DNA of 64,000 nucleotides from NCBI GenBank assembly GCA_963821025.1, contig CAWGCG010000005.1, positions 372,001-436,000 on the forward strand. The letters are read 5' to 3'. Source of the DNA: WHSW01 sp963821025. Lineage in GTDB: Bacteria > Actinomycetota > Thermoleophilia > Solirubrobacterales > 70-9. Shown one piece after another: positions 51,493-60,474 of the stretch. The notes beneath the pieces are model-generated. The model did no database searches, was not told where the DNA came from, and saw only the letters and a list, made by a program, of their open reading frames with translations. Within the stretch, counting starts at the first letter, position 1. Every line of letters starts with the position of its first letter. Both the position numbers and the translations under genes were made by a program.

Positions 51493-52287
51493 TCAGCAGC
51501 GCTGCAGCTCGACCGAGCGCTTGATCCCCGGTGCCCCCTTGCGGGTGACGTTGACGTTGAGCTCGTAGATCCGAGCCTGCTCGAGCTCGTCTGCGTCGAG
51601 CGTGAACGCGAGCTTGTTCGCGGCCGCGCGTCCGAGCCGCTCGCGCAGGTTCTTGCCGGTGAGCTTCGCCTTGATCTGCTTCACCTTGGAGACCTTCGCC
51701 CTCGCCTTGATCCGTGTGTCCTGCGCGATGCACCCCGCGGGCAGGCCCTTGAGCTTGAGCTTCGCCGAGCCCTCGACCACCGGCGGGATGATCGCCGTGG
51801 TCCGCTCGCTGACCTGGTCGTCGGAGGGGTCTTCGTCGGAGAAGGCGGTGCACGTCAGCGGCCCGAAGTCGCATCGCAGCAGCCCCGCGACGTTGTCGGT
51901 GGAGACGTTGAGCTCGACCACGGAGGTAACCCGCGCGCTCTCGCCCGGGTCGAGCGTGCCGAGATCGCAGAGCGCCTGCTGGTAGTCGCCGGCGGGCTCG
52001 ATCGCGCACGCTCCCTGCGAGGGGGTCGCCGAACGGTACGGGTTCGGGACCGCGGCCTCGCTCCCGGCCGCGAGACCGAAGAGGTCGAGGCCGACGCCCT
52101 CGAATGCCTCGCTGCCCTCATTGGTCAGCGTCGTCGTGTAGGTGACCGGCGCGCCCCGCGCCACCGGATCGGCCGACTCGGTGTGGGCGATAGCGATGTC
52201 GAAGGAGGCGGCCGCGGCGCTCGGCAGCGCCAGGATCGCCGCCGCCGCGACCGTGAACGCAAGTGCTGACCTGATCCGGGCTCTCAC
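51493..52287 (-). CDS. Secreted DUF11-type repeat surface protein, 264 aa
   Basis: A signal peptide (ALAFTVAAAAILALPSAAAAS) is followed by one DUF11/Ig-like domain: DPVARGAPVTYTTTLTNEGS, DPGESARVTSVVELNVSTDN and ERTTAII, the pattern used in cell-surface adhesion proteins. The C-terminal ~110 residues hold two cysteines (GCIAQD and VELQRC) and a lysine-rich segment, and may be an attachment or second beta domain. Ends the gene convergently with the TIM-barrel-like gene. Confidence 0.8.
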   Translation of the reverse strand: MRARIRSALAFTVAAAAILALPSAAAASFDIAIAHTESADPVARGAPVTYTTTLTNEGSEAFEGVGLDLFGLAAGSEAAVPNPYRSATPSQGACAIEPAGDYQQALCDLGTLDPGESARVTSVVELNVSTDNVAGLLRCDFGPLTCTAFSDEDPSDDQVSERTTAIIPPVVEGSAKLKLKGLPAGCIAQDTRIKARAKVSKVKQIKAKLTGKNLRERLGRAAANKLAFTLDADELEQARIYELNVNVTRKGAPGIKRSVELQRC

Positions 52288-52338
52288 GCAACCCCCGACG
52301 TCGATCGTATACCGAAGCGGCTCTGTTTATATGGATGC

Positions 52339-54897
52339 GTGGAAGCAGCTGCGGTGACCCAGGGGCTCTCCAGCGCCGAGGCGGCGCGCCGCCTCGGTCG
52401 GCTTGGCGAGCCCGAGCCGCCGAACAGCCGCTCGGTCGCCAGCATCGTCGCCGGCAACGTGCTGACGCTGTTCAACGCGATCATCGGCGTCTTCTTCATT
52501 CTCATCCTCTCGCTCGGGCTCTGGGCGGACGCGCTCTTCGGCCTGATCGCGATCGTCAACTCGGCGATCGGGATCCGCCAGGAACTGAAGGCGAAGAAGA
52601 CTCTCGACCAGCTCGCGCTACTGGTCGCTCCGCGGGCGCGGGCGATCCGCGACGGACGCGAGATCGAGCTGCGCGCCGATGAGGTCGTCCCCGGCGATCT
52701 GATCCGGGTCGAGCCCGGCGACCAGCTCGTCGCCGACGGAAGCACGATCGACTCGCGTGGCCTGACCGTCGACGAGTCGCTGCTGACCGGCGAATCCGAC
52801 GGAGTCCGCAAACGCCCCGGCGACCGTCTGCTCTCGGGCTCGTTCGGGATCTCGGGCTCGGGCCACTACGAGGTCGACGCGGTTCGCGAGAACAGCTACG
52901 CGGAGCAGATCGCCGGCGAGGCGCGCGAGTTCCGTCATCCGCCTTCGCCGCTGCAGGTCGAGGTCAACACGGTGCTCAAGGCGACCTCGATCGCGCTGGT
53001 TCCGATCGGGTTGATCGTGCTCGCCGGGTTCACGATCCACGACAAGGCCTTTCGCGACGCCGCGCAGGAAGCGACCGCGGGCCTGGTCACGCTGATCCCG
53101 GAGGGTCTGGTGCTGTTGATGAGCGTGACGCTGGCGGTCGCTGCGGTGCGCCTGGCACGCCAGAACACGCTGGTCCAGCAGATGGCCGCGACCGAGGCGT
53201 TGGCCGCCGTCGACACGATTTGCGTCGACAAGACCGGCACGCTCACCGACGGCACCCTGCGGCTGGTCACGGTCGAGGTCGCCGACCCCGCCGGTCCGGC
53301 GGCCGCGGAGCGCGCTCTGGGCACCTTCGCGGCCTCGGCCGGCGAGCGCAACCGGACCCTGGAGACGATCGCGGAGAGCTATCCCGCCCGCCCCGAGAGC
53401 CCCAGCGCCGAGGTCCCGTTCTCCTCTCAATGGAAGTGGAGCGGGCTGACGCTGAACGGCTCCAGCTACGTGATCGGGGCGCCCGACGTGCTCGAGCGCG
53501 CCGGTGCGCTCGAGCTCCCCGGCGCGCTGCAGCGCGCGCTCGCCGAGCACACCGGGGCCGGGCGCCGGGTGATCGCCTTCGGCGAGGCCCGCGCCGGGCT
53601 TCCCGACGACCCGGCCGAGCAACCGCCGCCGCGGCTCGAGCCACGAGCGCTGGTCGTGCTCGAGGAGACCCTGCGCCCGGACGCCGGCGAGACGGTCGCC
53701 TACATGCGCGCTCAGGAGGTCGACCTGAAGTTGATCTCCGGCGACGCGCGCGAGACCGTCACCGCGGTCGCTCATTCGGTCGGCGTCGGCGCTGACGCTG
53801 GCGTGATCGAGGGGTCCGAGCTACCCACCGACAAGGGAGGGATCGCCCGGGCGGCGCTCGCAAACACGGTCTTCTGCCGTATCAGCCCCGAGCAGAAGAA
53901 GGCGCTGGTCGGCGCGCTCGCCGAGCGCGGCAGGTTCACGGCGATGATCGGTGACGGCGTCAACGACGTCCCGGCACTGAAGCAGGCCCGTCTCGCCGTC
54001 GCGATGGGCTCGGGCAGCCAGATCACCAAGGGGATCGCCGACATCGTGCTTCTGCGCGACCAGTTCTCGATGCTCCCGCGCGCCGTCGGGGAGGGACGTC
54101 GGATCGCCCGCAACATCCACCGGCTCGGCCGCCTCTATCTGACCAAGTCCGTATATGCGGCGTTCCTGATCTTGCTCGCGGCGATCTTCGACTTCACCTT
54201 CCCGTTCTTGCCGCGCCAGCTCACCGTCGCCGCCTTCCTCACGATCGGGATCCCCTCGTTCGTGCTGGCGCTCGCGCCGAGCGAGGGGCCGCTCTACCGC
54301 GGCCGGCTGCTGAAGGCGCTGGCCGCGTTCGCGTTCCCCGCCGGGATCGCGATGGGAATTGCCTCGTTGCTCTCGATCTTTTTCGTCGACACCGTGTTCG
54401 GAGGCACCCTCGAGGAGGGCCGCACCGCGGCAACCACGACCCTGATCGTGCTCGGCCTCTGCTTCATCGTCCTGCTCGAGCGCGGGCCGGGGCGCGAGCA
54501 CATCACCGTGCAGAGCTACATGCTGGCACTCGTCGCCGGGCTCGGCGCGGTCTTCGCGCTGATCCTCGCGGCGGCACCGGTGCGTGACTTCTTCGACCTC
54601 GCGGTGCTGTCCGGCGGCCAGTGGGCCGTGGCGATCGCCTGCGTCGCGATCGGGCTTGGGATCGCCGGGGCGGCATGGCAGTTGCCCTACGTCCAGCGAC
54701 TCGAGTTGCCCGACGGCGAGCTGACCGCCGACGAGGGGCCGGCGCCGACGCATACCCCACGAGCCCGCGACGACGATCGCGTCGGCGAGGCCGTCTCGAG
54801 CGAGTCGCCGACCCGGGTCGTCGAGGATCCGAACCCCGCGGCCGAGGGCCCGCCGACCGGTCATGATTTCGATCAGCCCACCGGGAGGACGCGATGA
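52339..54897 (+). CDS. P-type cation ATPase (CtpE-like)
   Basis: An 852-residue P-type ATPase with the phosphorylation site CVDKTGTLTDG (D297), TGES actuator loop (LLTGESDG), and the hinge MIGDGVNDVPALKQA. The membrane motif is TLIPEGLVLLMSV rather than the PEAL of Ca ATPases, matching the mycobacterial CtpE group, which has been linked to calcium uptake. About ten transmembrane helices, and a ~90-residue acidic C-terminal tail. It starts at GTG 52339 and overlaps the pyruvate kinase gene by four bases (ATGA). Confidence 0.9.
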   Translation: MEAAAVTQGLSSAEAARRLGRLGEPEPPNSRSVASIVAGNVLTLFNAIIGVFFILILSLGLWADALFGLIAIVNSAIGIRQELKAKKTLDQLALLVAPRARAIRDGREIELRADEVVPGDLIRVEPGDQLVADGSTIDSRGLTVDESLLTGESDGVRKRPGDRLLSGSFGISGSGHYEVDAVRENSYAEQIAGEAREFRHPPSPLQVEVNTVLKATSIALVPIGLIVLAGFTIHDKAFRDAAQEATAGLVTLIPEGLVLLMSVTLAVAAVRLARQNTLVQQMAATEALAAVDTICVDKTGTLTDGTLRLVTVEVADPAGPAAAERALGTFAASAGERNRTLETIAESYPARPESPSAEVPFSSQWKWSGLTLNGSSYVIGAPDVLERAGALELPGALQRALAEHTGAGRRVIAFGEARAGLPDDPAEQPPPRLEPRALVVLEETLRPDAGETVAYMRAQEVDLKLISGDARETVTAVAHSVGVGADAGVIEGSELPTDKGGIARAALANTVFCRISPEQKKALVGALAERGRFTAMIGDGVNDVPALKQARLAVAMGSGSQITKGIADIVLLRDQFSMLPRAVGEGRRIARNIHRLGRLYLTKSVYAAFLILLAAIFDFTFPFLPRQLTVAAFLTIGIPSFVLALAPSEGPLYRGRLLKALAAFAFPAGIAMGIASLLSIFFVDTVFGGTLEEGRTAATTTLIVLGLCFIVLLERGPGREHITVQSYMLALVAGLGAVFALILAAAPVRDFFDLAVLSGGQWAVAIACVAIGLGIAGAAWQLPYVQRLELPDGELTADEGPAPTHTPRARDDDRVGEAVSSESPTRVVEDPNPAAEGPPTGHDFDQPTGRTR

Positions 54898-56324
54898 GTG
54901 CGCACCGCCGGACCAAGATCGTCGCCACGATCGGCCCCGCGACCCGGACGGTCGAGACGATGGTCGAGCTGATCGAGGCCGGGGTCGACGTCTTTCGCTT
55001 CAACTTCTCGCACGGAACCCGCGCGGACCATGCCGAGAACGTCGTGATGGCGCGCGAGGCCGCGCAGCGGACCGAGAAGGAGGTCGCGATCCTCGGCGAT
55101 CTGCCCGGGCCCAAGCTGCGAATCGGCGAGGTCGAGGACGGGATCGTCGGGCTGCGTCCGGGGAGCGAGATCATGCTGACGACCGAGCCGGTGCTCGGCT
55201 CTCCCGAGCGGCTGTCGGTCTCCTACGCCGGGCTGCCGACCACGGTCGCACCGGGCGGCGAGGTCTACATGGCCGACGGGCGGATCAGGTTGCGGGTGAT
55301 CGAGTGCAACGACGGCGGCGGCGAGGTCCGCTGCACGGTCGAGGTCGGAGGCCGGATCGCCTCCCACCAGGGACTCAACCTTCCCGGAGCCGAGGTCGCG
55401 CTGCCGGCGGCCGGGCGCGAGGACCTCGAGTGGGTCGACTTCGCGGTCGAGCAGGGGATCGACCTGCTGGCGATCTCGTTCGTGCGCCGAGCCGAGGACG
55501 TGATCCCGGTTGAGCGCCGCGTCCGCACCAGCGGCTCCGACATCCCGGTGATCGCCAAGATCGAAAAGCCCCAGGCGGCCGAGCGCGCCGAGGAGATCCT
55601 CAAGTCGGTGACCGCGGGCATCATGGTGGCGCGCGGAGACCTCGGGATCGAGCTGCCGATCGAGCAGGTGCCGATGGTCCAGCGCCGGCTGCTGGCGCTG
55701 GCCGGGCGCTACTCGCGTCCCTCGATCACCGCCACCCAGATGCTCGCCTCGATGGTGGCGGCGCCGCGGCCCACGCGGGCCGAGGTCTCCGACGTCGCCA
55801 GCGCGATCTTCCAGGGCACCGACGCGGTGATGCTCTCGGAGGAGACCGCAGTCGGCCAGTACGCGGTCGAGGCCGTTCGGGTGATGGACCGAATCGCGCG
55901 CGAAACCGAACCTGCATTGCCCTATGGCAACTGGGTCTTCAACCGCGCCCAGACGGACTCCTCCGACGTCGCCAGCTCGGTTGCCCGGGCGGCCGTCGGC
56001 GCGACCTACACGCTCGGCCTCGCGGCGCTCGTCGTCCCGACCCGCAGCGGCCGCACCGCGCGGCTGGTCTCGGCGCATCGCCCGCAGGTGGCGGTACTGG
56101 CCGTCTCGCCGCGGATCGACACCGTTCGACGCCTCAACCTGCTGTTCGGGGTCCAGTGCGCTCTGGCCGAGGAATGGACCGGGCTGAGCGCGCTGCTGAC
56201 CGAATGCGCGGAGCTGGCGAAGAGGTCCGGCGTCGCCGAGTCGGGTGATTTGATCGGGATCACGGCCGGGCTCCCTCATCAAGAGCTCGGCACCAACCTG
56301 TTCGAGGTCCACCGGGTGCCATGA
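54894..56324 (+). CDS. pyk: Pyruvate kinase
   Basis: A 476-residue enzyme: TKIVATIGPATRTVETMVEL, FRFNFSHGTRADH, LGDLPGPKLRIG (nucleotide and phosphate site), VIAKIEKPQAAE (signature with catalytic lysine), IMVARGDLGIELP and ATQMLASMV. It converts phosphoenolpyruvate and ADP to pyruvate and ATP in glycolysis. The C-terminal domain is present, so allosteric control is possible. It overlaps the P-type ATPase before it and the cupin gene after it, each by four bases. Confidence 0.96.
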   Translation: MSAHRRTKIVATIGPATRTVETMVELIEAGVDVFRFNFSHGTRADHAENVVMAREAAQRTEKEVAILGDLPGPKLRIGEVEDGIVGLRPGSEIMLTTEPVLGSPERLSVSYAGLPTTVAPGGEVYMADGRIRLRVIECNDGGGEVRCTVEVGGRIASHQGLNLPGAEVALPAAGREDLEWVDFAVEQGIDLLAISFVRRAEDVIPVERRVRTSGSDIPVIAKIEKPQAAERAEEILKSVTAGIMVARGDLGIELPIEQVPMVQRRLLALAGRYSRPSITATQMLASMVAAPRPTRAEVSDVASAIFQGTDAVMLSEETAVGQYAVEAVRVMDRIARETEPALPYGNWVFNRAQTDSSDVASSVARAAVGATYTLGLAALVVPTRSGRTARLVSAHRPQVAVLAVSPRIDTVRRLNLLFGVQCALAEEWTGLSALLTECAELAKRSGVAESGDLIGITAGLPHQELGTNLFEVHRVP

Positions 56325-56962
56325 GTGCGGTCGAGGCCGGCTTCGTGCTCGAGAACCCGGTCACCGCCGAGCGGGCGATCGTGCTCGAAGCCCCCCAGGA
56401 CAATCCCGACCGACGGCTGGTGGCCGAGGTCCACGCGCTCCCCGGGGCCGCCGTCGTCGCCGAGCACCGCCATCCTGCGATTCGCGAGCGCTTCGAGCTG
56501 ATCGAGGGCGGCCTCGGGGTCCGGCTCGACGGCGATCAGAGGTCATTCAGGGCCGGAGAGACGGTGGAGATCGCGCCGGGGCGCTGGCACGACTGGTGGC
56601 AGGAGGGGACCGAGACGGCGGTCGTCCGGGTCGAGATCACGCCGGGCGACCGCTTCCTCGAGATGATCAGGACGCTGTTCGGCCTCGGCGTCGACGGCCT
56701 CACCAACGCGAAGGGGATGCCGCGGCCGCTGCAGCTGGTCGCGATCGGGGACGAATTCGCCGACGTGATCGTGTTTCGCCGACCGCCGCCGGCCCTGGCG
56801 CGGGCCGTGTTCGGGGCGCTCGCGCCGCTGGCGCGAGCGCGCGGATACCGAGCCACCTACCCGCGCTACTCCGACGCGCAGTCGATGGGCACGCCCGAGC
56901 AGGCGCGTGCGGGCCGCCCGCTGACCCCTAGGTGGGGCGCCGGCCCGGGGCCGCCTCGCTGA
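56321..56962 (+). CDS. Cupin-domain protein
   Basis: A 213-residue protein. A cupin beta-barrel is shown by AEHRHPAIRERFELIEG (motif 1 with two His and a Glu) and GETVEIAPGRWHDWWQEG (motif 2), so a metal ion is likely bound. The C-terminal ~90 residues are helical and family-specific. Role unknown; cupins include isomerases, dioxygenases and sensors. ATGA overlap with pyk implies coupled translation. Confidence 0.8.
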   Translation: MSAVEAGFVLENPVTAERAIVLEAPQDNPDRRLVAEVHALPGAAVVAEHRHPAIRERFELIEGGLGVRLDGDQRSFRAGETVEIAPGRWHDWWQEGTETAVVRVEITPGDRFLEMIRTLFGLGVDGLTNAKGMPRPLQLVAIGDEFADVIVFRRPPPALARAVFGALAPLARARGYRATYPRYSDAQSMGTPEQARAGRPLTPRWGAGPGPPR

Positions 56963-57345
56963 GCGCGACGAGTCCCTCGAGCCTGCGCTTCGCGGCGCCG
57001 TTGGCGTTGATGGCGGTGATCTTCTATCTCTCGGCTCAGCCCAGCGTCGGCCCAGATCTGCCCAACTGGACCCGGGTCATCGCCCACTTCAGCCAGTTCG
57101 CGGCGCTGGCGGCCCTCTGGGTCTGGGCGCTCGGACCCAAACTCGGGCGCAACGCCTACCTCGTCGCCGCGGCGATCTCGCTGTTGTATGCGATCACCGA
57201 CGAGTATCACCAGAGTTTCGTCGCCGGCCGTGACTCCGATCCGCTCGACGTGCTCGTCGACGCGGCTGGAATTGCCTTCGCGGTCAGCCTGATCGCATCC
57301 CGTGATCGCCGAACGGCTGATCGCGGTCGCGCACCGCCTGCTTGA
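56932..57345 (+). CDS. VanZ-like membrane protein, 137 aa
   Basis: Four transmembrane helices (around residues 20-36, 48-64, 73-90 and 105-122) with the VanZ pattern FYLSAQPSV, HFSQFAALAALWVWAL and AITDEYHQSFVAGRDSDPLDVL. VanZ-like proteins are small membrane proteins of mostly unknown role, named for one that raises teicoplanin resistance. The GTG at 56932 overlaps the cupin gene end by 31 bases. The gene's 3' end also overlaps the convergent crotonase gene by 62 bases. Confidence 0.82.
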   Translation: MGRRPGAASLSATSPSSLRFAAPLALMAVIFYLSAQPSVGPDLPNWTRVIAHFSQFAALAALWVWALGPKLGRNAYLVAAAISLLYAITDEYHQSFVAGRDSDPLDVLVDAAGIAFAVSLIASRDRRTADRGRAPPA

Positions 57346-58213
57346 ACCCGGCCTCGGCGGCGCGGCGCGCGAACTCATAGCCCTCGGGCGTGTGCCGCGC
57401 GATCCCGTCGAAGAAGGTGCCGAGCGCCTGGGTCGCCGCCAGCCCCTGGCCGGCGATCGCCTGGTTGACGAGCAGCTTGTGCATGACGAGTTGATTCACG
57501 GGCAGCCGCACCACCCGCTCGAGCAGCGCCTCGAACCGGGCCTCGAGCTGTGCCGCCGGCGCGGCCTCGGTAGCGAGGCCCCAATCGACGGCCTCGGTGC
57601 CGCTGATCGAGTCGCCGGTGAGCAGCAGGCGCTTTGCCCGGGTCGGCCCGATCCGGTGCGCCCAAAGCGCCGTCGTTGGCACTCCCCAGACCCGCGCGGG
57701 CGGGTAACCGATCTTGGCCCGGTCCTCAGCGACGATCAGGTCAGAGCAGAGCGCCATGTCGGTGCCGCCGGCGACGCAGTAGCCGTGCACCTTGCAGATC
57801 ACCGGCTTGTCCGACCAGAACAGGCTCATGAACCCGCGCACGTTTCGCGACATCATCTGGTAGTCGACGACCGGGTCCCAGGTGCGACTGGGATCGTGGT
57901 TGGCGGCGATCGTCGCCGGGTCGAGGGGAGAGCCACGAGGCTCGGTGTTCGCCGCTCGCCGCTCCTCGCTCGAGCCCGAATCGAGTTCGCCCATAGCCTC
58001 GGCGGCGATCAGGTCATAGCCGCCGCAGAACCCCGAGCCGTTGCCGGCGAGTGCGATCGCGTGGACCTCGGGGTCGAGGTTCGCGCGCTCGACGCAGGCG
58101 GCGAGCTCGCGCGGCATCTCCGCGGTGATCGCGTTGCCGCGCTCGGGCCGGTCGAGGGTGATCCGTGCCACGCGCCCGTCGCGCTCGTACGTGATCGTCT
58201 CGAACCGCTCCAC
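57284..58213 (-). CDS. Enoyl-CoA hydratase/isomerase (crotonase) family protein
   Basis: A 309-residue crotonase-fold protein: ITLDRPERGNAITAEMPREL, IALAGNGSGFCGGYDLIAAE (first oxyanion-hole strand), VICKVHGYCVAGGTDMALCS (second), and RLLLTGDSISGTEAVDWGLA. The usual second catalytic Glu position is not conserved as in classical hydratases, so isomerase or other crotonase chemistry is possible. A ~45-residue insert (EAMGELDSGSSEERRAANTE...) is longer than usual. It converges on the VanZ-like gene with a 62-base overlap. Confidence 0.87.
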   Translation of the reverse strand: MERFETITYERDGRVARITLDRPERGNAITAEMPRELAACVERANLDPEVHAIALAGNGSGFCGGYDLIAAEAMGELDSGSSEERRAANTEPRGSPLDPATIAANHDPSRTWDPVVDYQMMSRNVRGFMSLFWSDKPVICKVHGYCVAGGTDMALCSDLIVAEDRAKIGYPPARVWGVPTTALWAHRIGPTRAKRLLLTGDSISGTEAVDWGLATEAAPAAQLEARFEALLERVVRLPVNQLVMHKLLVNQAIAGQGLAATQALGTFFDGIARHTPEGYEFARRAAEAGFKQAVRDRDQPFGDHGMRSG

Positions 58214-58237
58214 GGCGAGGACGCTACCGCGGTGCGC

Positions 58238-58882
58238 TCAGGCGCCGGGGAGCGCCCCGTCGCCGGCCGGGCGGTGGACGGCGGCGAGCAGCGCGGCGTA
58301 GGAGCGGACCAGCAGCGCCCGCTCGTTATCGAGCCGCGCGTCCTCGGGATCGCGGCCGGCCTCCACCCAGGCGTCGGAGACGTCCATCGCCTCAGCCCGC
58401 AGCCGCGCCGCGGGCTCGACCGCGGCGTGCTCAGCCGCGTAGCAGTGGGCATAGAGGTCGGCGAGCGCCGCGACCAGCGCCTCCATGCCCTGCTCGCCGC
58501 CTTGATGGGCCCGGTGCACGCGCCACCACTCGACCTCGAGCTCGGCGGCGCGCTCCGGCTCCAACGCCGTGCCCGGCTCGGCCGCGGCCAGCAGCCGGTA
58601 GAAGCCGACCATCAGCCGTCTGGCGGCATCGGGATCGTTGTCGGGGACCGGCGCCCAAACCTGGTTTGCGCGCAACACGAGCCAGGCGCCGCGCAGGGTC
58701 CGCGGCCAGCTCATCCGAAACGCGGCGCGCACCATGCGCACTGAGGCGAGCAGGAACGCGGCCCACTCGCGGCGGTAGTAGGTCTCCCAGGCACGACACT
58801 CGAGCGTCCCCACGGCGCGTGGGTCGAAGCTCCGCATCGGGCTCGCCGGCGTGCGGCGGGCGCTGGCGCGGGCGGCGATCAT
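58238..58882 (-). CDS. Conserved protein of unknown function, 214 aa
   Basis: From the ATG at 58882 the protein is mostly helical, with a notable block GTLECRAWETYYRREWAAFL and SVRMVRAAFRMSWPRTLRGA, then NQVWAPVPDNDPDAARRLMV and VEWWRVHRAHQGG. I do not recognise a named family. Two or three helices are amphipathic and basic, so membrane or DNA contact is possible but not shown. The gene ends 24 bases before the crotonase start and is divergent from the LigD-type polymerase gene. Confidence 0.7.
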   Translation of the reverse strand: MIAARASARRTPASPMRSFDPRAVGTLECRAWETYYRREWAAFLLASVRMVRAAFRMSWPRTLRGAWLVLRANQVWAPVPDNDPDAARRLMVGFYRLLAAAEPGTALEPERAAELEVEWWRVHRAHQGGEQGMEALVAALADLYAHCYAAEHAAVEPAARLRAEAMDVSDAWVEAGRDPEDARLDNERALLVRSYAALLAAVHRPAGDGALPGA

Positions 58883-58931
58883 CGAGGCGCAGCCTAGACG
58901 CAGCGATCCGCGCACCTGGGAAGATCCGCCG

Positions 58932-59936
58932 ATGGCAAAGGAGGCGATCACGATCGAGGCGGCGGGGAGCGAGGTGAGGCTGTCGAGCCCGAGCAAGGTC
59001 TATTTCCCCGAGCCCGGCCACACCAAGCTCGACCTCGCCAACTACTACCTCGCCGTTGCCGAAGCGGCGTGCCTGCACCTGCGCGAGCGTCCGACGACGA
59101 TGAAGCGCTTCGTCGAAGGCGTGACCGGCGAGTTCTTCTTCCAAAAACGCGTCCCACGCAACGCTCCGGACTGGCTCGAGACCGCGACCGTGACCTTCCC
59201 CAGCGGACGCAGCGCGACCGAACTGGTCGCCAACGACGGTGCCCACCTCGTCTGGGCGGTGAACCTCGGGGTGATCGACTTCAACCCGTGGCCGGCGCGG
59301 CGCGCCGACCTCGACTGTCCCGACGAGCTGCGGGTCGACCTGGACCCGACGCCCGGGGTCGGCTTCGACGAGGTTCGAACCGTCGCCCTGGTGGTCCGCG
59401 AGGTGCTCGCCGACCACGGCCTCGCCGGCTTTCCCAAGACCTCGGGCTCGCGCGGGATCCACGTCAACGTCCGGATCGAGCCGAAGTGGAGCTTCACCGA
59501 GGTTCGCCGCGCGGCTCTGGCGCTGGCGCGCGAGGTCGAGCGCCGGACGGAGGGTGCGACCTCGAAGTGGTGGAAGGAGGAGCGCCACGGCGTCTTCGTC
59601 GACTACAACCAGAACGCCCGTGACCGAACAGTCGCCTCGGCGTGGTCGGTGCGCCCGACCGCCGATGCACGCGTCTCTACCCCGATCGAGTGGGACGAGG
59701 TCGCCGACGTCGACCCGGCCGAGCTGCGGCTCGACACCGTTCCCGACCGGCTGGCCCGACGCGGCGATCCCTCGGCGGGTATCGACGACGTCCATCACTC
59801 ACTCGACTCGCTGCACGAGCTGGCCGACCGCGACGAGGCCGAGGGGCTCGGCGACGCGCCGTGGCCGCCCCACTTCCGCAAGCAGCGCGACGAGCCGAAA
59901 CGGGTGCAGCCGAGCCGGGCCCGTAAGGACGACTAG
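58932..59936 (+). CDS. LigD-type archaeo-eukaryotic primase/polymerase domain protein
   Basis: A 334-residue stand-alone polymerase domain: SSPSKVYFPEPGHTKLDLAN, LRVDLDPTPGVGFDEVRTVA with the catalytic DxD, KTSGSRGIHVNVRIEP and DYNQNARDRTVASAWSVRP. Such domains fill ends with ribonucleotides in bacterial non-homologous end joining, where they are usually fused to ligase and nuclease in LigD. A GGAAGA site precedes the ATG at 58932. The ligase is encoded separately 0.5 kb away, and Ku is not in the window. Confidence 0.9.
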   Translation: MAKEAITIEAAGSEVRLSSPSKVYFPEPGHTKLDLANYYLAVAEAACLHLRERPTTMKRFVEGVTGEFFFQKRVPRNAPDWLETATVTFPSGRSATELVANDGAHLVWAVNLGVIDFNPWPARRADLDCPDELRVDLDPTPGVGFDEVRTVALVVREVLADHGLAGFPKTSGSRGIHVNVRIEPKWSFTEVRRAALALAREVERRTEGATSKWWKEERHGVFVDYNQNARDRTVASAWSVRPTADARVSTPIEWDEVADVDPAELRLDTVPDRLARRGDPSAGIDDVHHSLDSLHELADRDEAEGLGDAPWPPHFRKQRDEPKRVQPSRARKDD

Positions 59937-60422
59937 ATGATCCGCAAGGCGACGGCGGCCGATTGGGACTCGATCTGGCCGTTCTTTCGCCGCATCGTCG
60001 CCGCCGGGGAAACCTACGCCTATGACCCGCAGATCACCGAGGCGGACGCCCGCGGGCTCTGGATGCTCCAACCGCCGGCGCTGACCGTCGTCGCGCTCGA
60101 CGGTGACGCGGTCGCCGCGACCGCCAACATGTACGCCAACCGCGCCGGGCCGGGGGCCCACGTCGCGACCGCCAGCTTCATGGTCGATCCCGAGCACGCC
60201 GGACGCGGGCTCGGCCGCGCGCTCGGCGAGTTCGCGATCGGCTGGGCGCGACGGTCGGGCTTCCGGGCGATGCAGTTCAACGCCGTGGTCGAGACCAACA
60301 CCGCCGCGGTGTCTCTGTGGCGCTCACTCGGGTTCGAGATCGTGGGGACGGTGCCGGCGGCGTTTCGACGCAGCGATGGCCGCTACGTCGGCCTCCACGT
60401 CATGCACCGCGCGCTCGACTGA
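59937..60422 (+). CDS. GNAT-family N-acetyltransferase
   Basis: A 161-residue acetyltransferase starting directly after the polymerase stop codon (zero gap). IRKATAADWDSIWPFFRRIV begins the fold, ASFMVDPEHAGRGLGRALGE is the acetyl-CoA-binding motif A, and NTAAVSLWRSLGFEIVGTVP is motif B. GYVGLHVMH-like endings are common in phosphinothricin-acetyltransferase relatives. Substrate unknown. Confidence 0.88.
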   Translation: MIRKATAADWDSIWPFFRRIVAAGETYAYDPQITEADARGLWMLQPPALTVVALDGDAVAATANMYANRAGPGAHVATASFMVDPEHAGRGLGRALGEFAIGWARRSGFRAMQFNAVVETNTAAVSLWRSLGFEIVGTVPAAFRRSDGRYVGLHVMHRALD

Positions 60423-60474
60423 GATCGAGCTCAGGCCGAGCAGTCCGGAGACGACGAAAAGCAATCGGAGCCGG

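Noticed and set aside
57302..59798. Two long ORFs (57302-58744 forward, 58431-59798 reverse) over crotonase and polymerase genes
   Set aside because: Both are antisense to recognised genes and contain no conserved motif.
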